NCBI GenBank assembly: GCA_018671635.1
Contig: JABHHG010000168.1
Location: forward strand, 1-11,511
Source of the DNA: Fidelibacterota bacterium
Lineage (GTDB): Bacteria > Fidelibacterota > Marinisomatia > SCGC-AAA003-L08 > D37C17
DNA length: 11,511 bases
Direction: 5' to 3'
The translations under genes and the position numbers were made by a program. Shown piece after piece: positions 8,221 through 11,511 of the stretch; position 1 is the stretch's first letter, and each line of letters begins with the position of its first letter. The notes under the pieces were generated by a model. It saw nothing but the letters and a program-made list of their open reading frames with translations, was not told where the DNA came from and searched no databases.

Positions 8221-9093
8221 CTATTGTCGTAGAGAATGTAGAAGTGTTTTCCATCCATTTTTTTCTAAATTTGATTTCATTTCTCTGAATCCATCACCAT
8301 AATTAGGGTGAGTGTCAGCATCCATCGAATCAAGATGAATATGAGAGAAGGTTGATCCATTTTGTTCATAAATATATGAGCTTGCTAAATTACAAAACCC
8401 TTCTCGTTCAGCAGGTGATAATTCAATATTATTTTCATATAGCCAAACATGTAAATATTCATGTGCAAGAACCGCTTCAAATTCGATGGTTGGGAGTCTA
8501 TCTAAGATATAGATTTTATATTCTGATGCTAAATTTCCAAATGGTGATTTTATATACGAAAATTTAGTAAATCCCTTAAGTTGTGATGATGAAATTTTAT
8601 GTGCAAGTTTTTGTAATGTAATACGGTTGGCTAATGTAATATTAATTTCTTTATTGATTCCTTCAATGCCAATTTTTTGTAAAAGTGTAAGAACTTTCAG
8701 CTTGGAAATATTAATTTGAGACGTTGATTGCACGATGTTACTCTGACATAAACTACAGAGAAATCTACCATCATCTAATTTATAGCCTCCTTGAGTAACC
8801 CCTTCAGAAATGATTCTTGAGCACGAGGAACAATAGATGCCATCTGCCTCATGGATTTTGTGAAAAGGATTTCCCCATGCATCTAATAAGTATTCTCCTG
8901 TGAGTATTTCAAGACAGAGAGAGCATTTAGGCGCGATATGGTTTTCGTAACAGTTGTTATGATAATCGTTTTCCTCAAATACAATCCATTGATTTAAAAT
9001 TAACTGATTACAATGATTACAAATATTTTTATCAGCTGTAAAAATGTAGCTTACAAAAAATAGTAGAAATATATAATTAAGTTTTTGGTGCAT
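8221..9093 (-). CDS. DA1-like secreted LIM-type zinc metallopeptidase
   Basis: A 290-residue protein resembling the C-terminal two thirds of plant DA1, a ubiquitin-activated peptidase. Residues 1-20 are a short basic start plus a hydrophobic stretch (YIFLLFFVSYIFTA), a likely signal peptide without a lipobox. Three four-ligand zinc sites follow: C25-x2-C28-x16-H45-x2-C48, C57-x2-C60-x17-H78-x2-H81, and C88-x2-C91-x21-C113-x2-C116. After a linker (about 120-195), the peptidase domain has VLAHEYLHVWL with His211, Glu212 and His215, then LSPAEREGFCN, where Glu231 is the likely third zinc ligand. Plant DA1 has the equivalent LAHEMMHAW and EEGICQ (recalled, not aligned by computer). The substrate is unknown. 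The ATG at 9093 is preferred; a TTG at 9099 would add two residues. Neither has a clear Shine-Dalgarno. It lies 51 nt upstream of aceE on the same strand and may be cotranscribed with it. Confidence 0.82.
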   Translation of the reverse strand: MHQKLNYIFLLFFVSYIFTADKNICNHCNQLILNQWIVFEENDYHNNCYENHIAPKCSLCLEILTGEYLLDAWGNPFHKIHEADGIYCSSCSRIISEGVTQGGYKLDDGRFLCSLCQSNIVQSTSQINISKLKVLTLLQKIGIEGINKEINITLANRITLQKLAHKISSSQLKGFTKFSYIKSPFGNLASEYKIYILDRLPTIEFEAVLAHEYLHVWLYENNIELSPAEREGFCNLASSYIYEQNGSTFSHIHLDSMDADTHPNYGDGFREMKSNLEKNGWKTLLHSLRQ

Positions 9094-9247
9094 CTTCAAT
9101 TTTTATCATGAGTCAAAATGGTGATAAATTTACCCTAATTATTTGTTCGAATTATTCAAATTTTAAAGTTATTCAAAAAATAGTAACTCTTGTAAGAGTT
9201 ACTATGTGTAATTTATCCATTATTCAAGTGTTAGAAAAAGATATTAT
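9094..9247. promoter_or_regulatory. divergent intergenic control region between DA1-like gene and pfp
   Basis: The window's largest non-coding stretch (154 nt), strongly AT-rich, must hold the pfp promoter and probably the DA1-like promoter. It contains TTTACCCTA at 9129-9137 on the plus strand, three copies of TTATTCAA (9152-9159, 9169-9176, 9220-9227) and a perfect inverted repeat at 9180-9205. No textbook sigma-70 promoter is evident. TGTAAT at 9207-9212 could be a weak -10 for pfp, but it has no good -35. Just before the pfp ATG is only AGAAAAAGATATTAT, a weak ribosome-binding site. Confidence 0.5.
9180..9205 (-). terminator. perfect hairpin with T-run on the minus strand (terminator-like, or operator)
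   Basis: ATAGTAACTCT and its exact reverse complement AGAGTTACTAT flank a TGTA loop: an 11-bp stem with no mismatches. On the minus strand the stem is followed directly by five more T residues (9179-9175), the form of an intrinsic terminator reading leftward, though the stem has only 3 G-C pairs. On the plus strand no T-run follows. It sits 87 nt before the DA1-like ATG and 42 nt before the pfp ATG. No minus-strand gene lies upstream within the window to need a terminator, so a leader attenuator for the DA1-like gene or a dimeric repressor site acting on pfp are alternatives. Confidence 0.5.
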
Positions 9248-10441
9248 ATGAAAATTGCATTACTTACCGCTGGTGGAATTGCCCCCTGTTTATCCTCGGC
9301 CATTGGTGGACTCATTAAAGGGTATGCGACTCAGTATCCTGATGCTGAAATGATTGGATACTTGCATGGATATAGAGGTCTTCTACTCGGGAATTCCATA
9401 ACTATTTCTGAAGATGTGAAGCAGAATGCAGAGATTTTGTTTGAATTTGGTGGGAGCCCAATAGGCAATAGTCGTGTAAAATTGACGAATGTTGAAAATT
9501 GTGTAAAAATGGGCTATGTGAAAGCAGGTGAAAATCCACTACAAGTTGCAGCGGAACAATTGATAAAAGATGAAATTACCATATTGCATACTATTGGCGG
9601 GGATGATACCAACACCACCGCTGCTGATTTGGTCGATTATTTGTCTAACAATAATTATAATTTAACTGTGGTGGGTTTGCCAAAAACTGTTGACAATGAT
9701 GTATATCCTATTCAGCAAACATTAGGTGCATGGACAGCTGCGGAACAGGGTGCCGTGTTCTTTGAAAATGTTGCCAATGAAAGTACGACCAGTACACGAC
9801 AACTCATTATTCATGAAATAATGGGGCGAAACTGTGGATGGTTGACTGCAGGCACTGCATTTGAATATAGAGAACGTTTGAAGGAGAGAAGATTCCTCCC
9901 AGATTTATTAGTTTCTCAGGATCGTTGGGATGTGCATGCAGTCTATATTCCTGAAGTAGATATTGACATACAATCAGAAGTCATTCGTTTACGTAAAGTA
10001 ATGGATGAGAAAGATTGTGTGAATATATTTTTAAGTGAGGGGGCAGGGATTGACAGTATCGTTGCAGAGATGGAGGCAAATGGTGAAGATGTGCGGAGAG
10101 ATGCATTTGGTCATGTGAGATTAGATGAGATAAATCCCGGGCAATGGTTTGCAAAACGGTTTGGCCAAGAGATTGGTGCTGAAAAAGTATTGGTGCAGAA
10201 AAGTGGTTATTTTGGAAGATCTGCAGCATCCAATAAAAAAGATTTGAACCTCATACTTAAAACTGGAAATTTAGCCATAGAAATGGCTATTGCCGGAAAT
10301 AGTGGTGTGATAGGTTTAGATGAAGATAATGGGAATGAATTATCGTGTATAAATTTTGAAAGAATTAAAGGGGAGAAACCCTTCGATTATAGCCAGGCAT
10401 GGTTTAAAAATATGCTAAATGAAATTGGTCAAACTATTTAA
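9248..10441 (+). CDS. pfp: pyrophosphate--fructose-6-phosphate 1-phosphotransferase (PPi-PFK)
   Basis: A 397-residue cytoplasmic phosphofructokinase that reversibly phosphorylates fructose-6-phosphate to fructose-1,6-bisphosphate, here probably with pyrophosphate. The donor-site residues support this. GGDDT (117-121) has Asp120 where ATP enzymes have Gly (GGDGS), and PKTVDND (145-151) has Lys146 where ATP enzymes have Gly (PGT). These two changes are the recognised PPi signature. MGRNCGWL (192-199) is the usual substrate-binding segment, and KSGYFGRSA lies in the C-terminal half. Length fits the roughly 400-residue bacterial PPi-PFK subgroup rather than the 320-residue ATP enzymes. The ATG at 9248 gives the standard MKIALLTAGGIAPCLSS start. 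It is followed 9 nt later by the aldolase that uses its product, so the two are surely one operon. Because the PPi reaction is near equilibrium, the pair could work in glycolysis or gluconeogenesis. Confidence 0.94.
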   Translation: MKIALLTAGGIAPCLSSAIGGLIKGYATQYPDAEMIGYLHGYRGLLLGNSITISEDVKQNAEILFEFGGSPIGNSRVKLTNVENCVKMGYVKAGENPLQVAAEQLIKDEITILHTIGGDDTNTTAADLVDYLSNNNYNLTVVGLPKTVDNDVYPIQQTLGAWTAAEQGAVFFENVANESTTSTRQLIIHEIMGRNCGWLTAGTAFEYRERLKERRFLPDLLVSQDRWDVHAVYIPEVDIDIQSEVIRLRKVMDEKDCVNIFLSEGAGIDSIVAEMEANGEDVRRDAFGHVRLDEINPGQWFAKRFGQEIGAEKVLVQKSGYFGRSAASNKKDLNLILKTGNLAIEMAIAGNSGVIGLDEDNGNELSCINFERIKGEKPFDYSQAWFKNMLNEIGQTI

Positions 10442-10448
10442 GAAAGGG
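10441..10448 (+). promoter_or_regulatory. ribosome-binding site of the aldolase gene
   Basis: AGAAAGGG overlaps the last base of the pfp stop codon and precedes the double start ATGATG. From its last G there are 2 nt to the first ATG (10451) and 5 nt to the second (10454), so initiation at the second ATG is sterically more likely. It is one of the clearest Shine-Dalgarno-like sequences in the window. Confidence 0.55.
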
Positions 10449-10450
10449 TC

Positions 10451-11488
10451 ATGATGACACATAAAGAAGAGTTAATAAAAAATGCTAATTTGATGGTAGC
10501 AAAAGGAAAAGGTATCTTAGCTGCTGATGAGAGTACGCCAACCTGCACAAAACGTTTTACATCTATTGAAGTTGATTCAACCGAAGCAAAACGAAATGAA
10601 TACAGAGATATGCTTCTAACCACCCCCAATATGGAAAATTATATTAGTGGCGTCATATTTTATGATGAAACACTTCGCCAATCTACAGTTGAGGATAATA
10701 CTCCGTTTACCACACATCTATTAGACAAGGGAGTAATTCCTGGAATTAAAGTTGATATGGGTGCGAAAGTATTGTCAGGCCATGAAGATGAGAAAGTTAC
10801 TGAAGGTTTAGATGGGCTTCGGGAGCGACTCACTGAATATTACAAAATGGGTGCTCGTTTTGCGAAATGGCGTGCAGTTATAACCATTGGTGATGGAATT
10901 CCTACCCAAGCATGCTATGAAGCTAATGCTCATGCGCTCGCACGCTACGCATCTCTTTGTCAAGAAGCGGGGATTGTACCAATTGTGGAGCCAGAAGTAT
11001 TGATGGATGGTAGCCATACCATAGATGAATGTTTTGATGTTACTGTTTCTGCCCAGAAGGAAGTATTCAAGCAATTGGGTACTCAAAATGTTATGCTCGA
11101 AGGCATTGTTTTAAAACCCAACATGGTAGTTTCAGGAAATAAATGTACAGTACAAGCTGGCGTTGAAGAAGTGGCCAACCGAACTGTTGAGTGTTTGAAA
11201 TCTACAGTACCATCTTCTGTACCTGGGATTGCATTTCTTTCTGGTGGTCAGTCCAGTGAAGATGCTACCGCTAACTTAAATATGATGAATGCTAAATATG
11301 GTGATGATTTACCATGGAATTTAACTTATTCATATGGGCGTGCGTTACAGCAGTCCGCATTGAATACGTGGTTGGGTAAAACTGAAAATGTGCCTGCAGC
11401 TCAGGATGCATTTTTTCATAGAGCAAAGCTGAACGGGCTTGCCTCCAAAGGTGAATATAGTGAATCCATGGAAGAAGTGGCAGTTTAA
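10451..11488 (+). CDS. fba: class I fructose-bisphosphate aldolase (eukaryote-type)
   Basis: A 345-residue Schiff-base aldolase that cleaves fructose-1,6-bisphosphate to dihydroxyacetone phosphate and glyceraldehyde-3-phosphate in the cytoplasm, or runs the reverse. Landmarks match the muscle-aldolase family: GILAADES with Asp26; ARFAKWRAV with Lys139; PIVEPEVL with Glu180 and Glu182; the Schiff-base lysine Lys222 in EGIVLKPNMV; and the phosphate-binding FLSGGQSSEDAT. This is the metal-independent eukaryote-like class I group, unrelated to the zinc-dependent class II Fba of E. coli and to the DhnA-type class I enzymes. The C-terminus ends in EEVAV and lacks the Tyr that ends many animal aldolases. 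The first ATG is annotated; the next codon is also ATG and is better spaced from the ribosome-binding site, so the protein may be one residue shorter. Second gene of the pfp operon. Confidence 0.96.
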   Translation: MMTHKEELIKNANLMVAKGKGILAADESTPTCTKRFTSIEVDSTEAKRNEYRDMLLTTPNMENYISGVIFYDETLRQSTVEDNTPFTTHLLDKGVIPGIKVDMGAKVLSGHEDEKVTEGLDGLRERLTEYYKMGARFAKWRAVITIGDGIPTQACYEANAHALARYASLCQEAGIVPIVEPEVLMDGSHTIDECFDVTVSAQKEVFKQLGTQNVMLEGIVLKPNMVVSGNKCTVQAGVEEVANRTVECLKSTVPSSVPGIAFLSGGQSSEDATANLNMMNAKYGDDLPWNLTYSYGRALQQSALNTWLGKTENVPAAQDAFFHRAKLNGLASKGEYSESMEEVAV

Positions 11489-11491
11489 TTA

Positions 11492-11507
11492 TTTTCATAT
11501 ATGAAAA
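11492..11507. repeat. AT-rich perfect palindrome after the aldolase stop
   Basis: TTTTCATATATGAAAA is a 16-bp perfect palindrome 3 nt after the aldolase stop, followed by more A residues to the window end. It could form a weak hairpin (6-bp stem, TATA loop), but the plus strand has an A-run instead of a T-run, so it is not a canonical terminator for the pfp-fba transcript. The ATG inside it (11501, ATGAAAAAAA) could be the start of the next gene, cut by the edge. Confidence 0.35.
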
Positions 11508-11511
11508 AAAA

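Noticed and set aside
11501..11511. ATGAAAAAAA as the start of a next gene
   Set aside because: Only three codons remain and no ribosome-binding site is visible, so it cannot be supported as a gene.

Overview
The window is an AT-rich, densely coded piece of bacterial chromosome carrying mostly central carbon metabolism. All eight genes are intact and read in the standard code. The mix is an E. coli-style homodimeric pyruvate dehydrogenase operon, a pyrophosphate-type phosphofructokinase, a eukaryote-type class I aldolase, a DUF255 thioredoxin-fold protein and a DA1-like peptidase. Together with low GC and weak Shine-Dalgarno sequences, it suggests an uncultured marine lineage of the FCB or Marinimicrobia (SAR406) kind. 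That placement is a guess: there is no rRNA or other phylogenetic marker here. No tRNA, rRNA, CRISPR, transposase, integrase or phage gene was seen.

Layout: 16-2184 (+) encodes the DUF255/YyaL-SPATA20 family protein. Its stop codon overlaps the stop of the leftward operon by 4 bases. Reading leftward, from 9093 down to 2181, are a DA1-like secreted zinc peptidase, then aceE (E1), aceF (E2), lpd (E3) and a YhhN/TMEM86-family membrane protein. Gaps are 51 nt, 7 nt, 1 nt and a 4-nt overlap, so aceE-aceF-lpd-yhhN is almost certainly one transcript. The DA1-like gene may be its first member or a separate unit. A divergent spacer (9094-9247) separates this block from a rightward pair, PPi-dependent phosphofructokinase and class I fructose-bisphosphate aldolase, 9 nt apart.

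How the genes work together: the phosphofructokinase and aldolase carry out consecutive steps (fructose-6-P to fructose-1,6-bisP to triose phosphates), and the PPi-linked step is reversible. The PDH complex turns the pyruvate from lower glycolysis into acetyl-CoA. Upper glycolysis and pyruvate oxidation are therefore transcribed divergently around the DA1-like gene. The same nonamer, TTTACCCTA, lies upstream of both aceE and pfp, pointing toward each gene.

The least ordinary items are the DA1-like protein and the spacer beside it. The protein has a probable signal peptide, three four-ligand Cys/His zinc sites and an HEYLH peptidase motif, and resembles the plant ubiquitin-activated peptidase DA1 without its ubiquitin-binding part. 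The spacer holds a perfect 11-bp-stem hairpin with a T-run on the minus strand.
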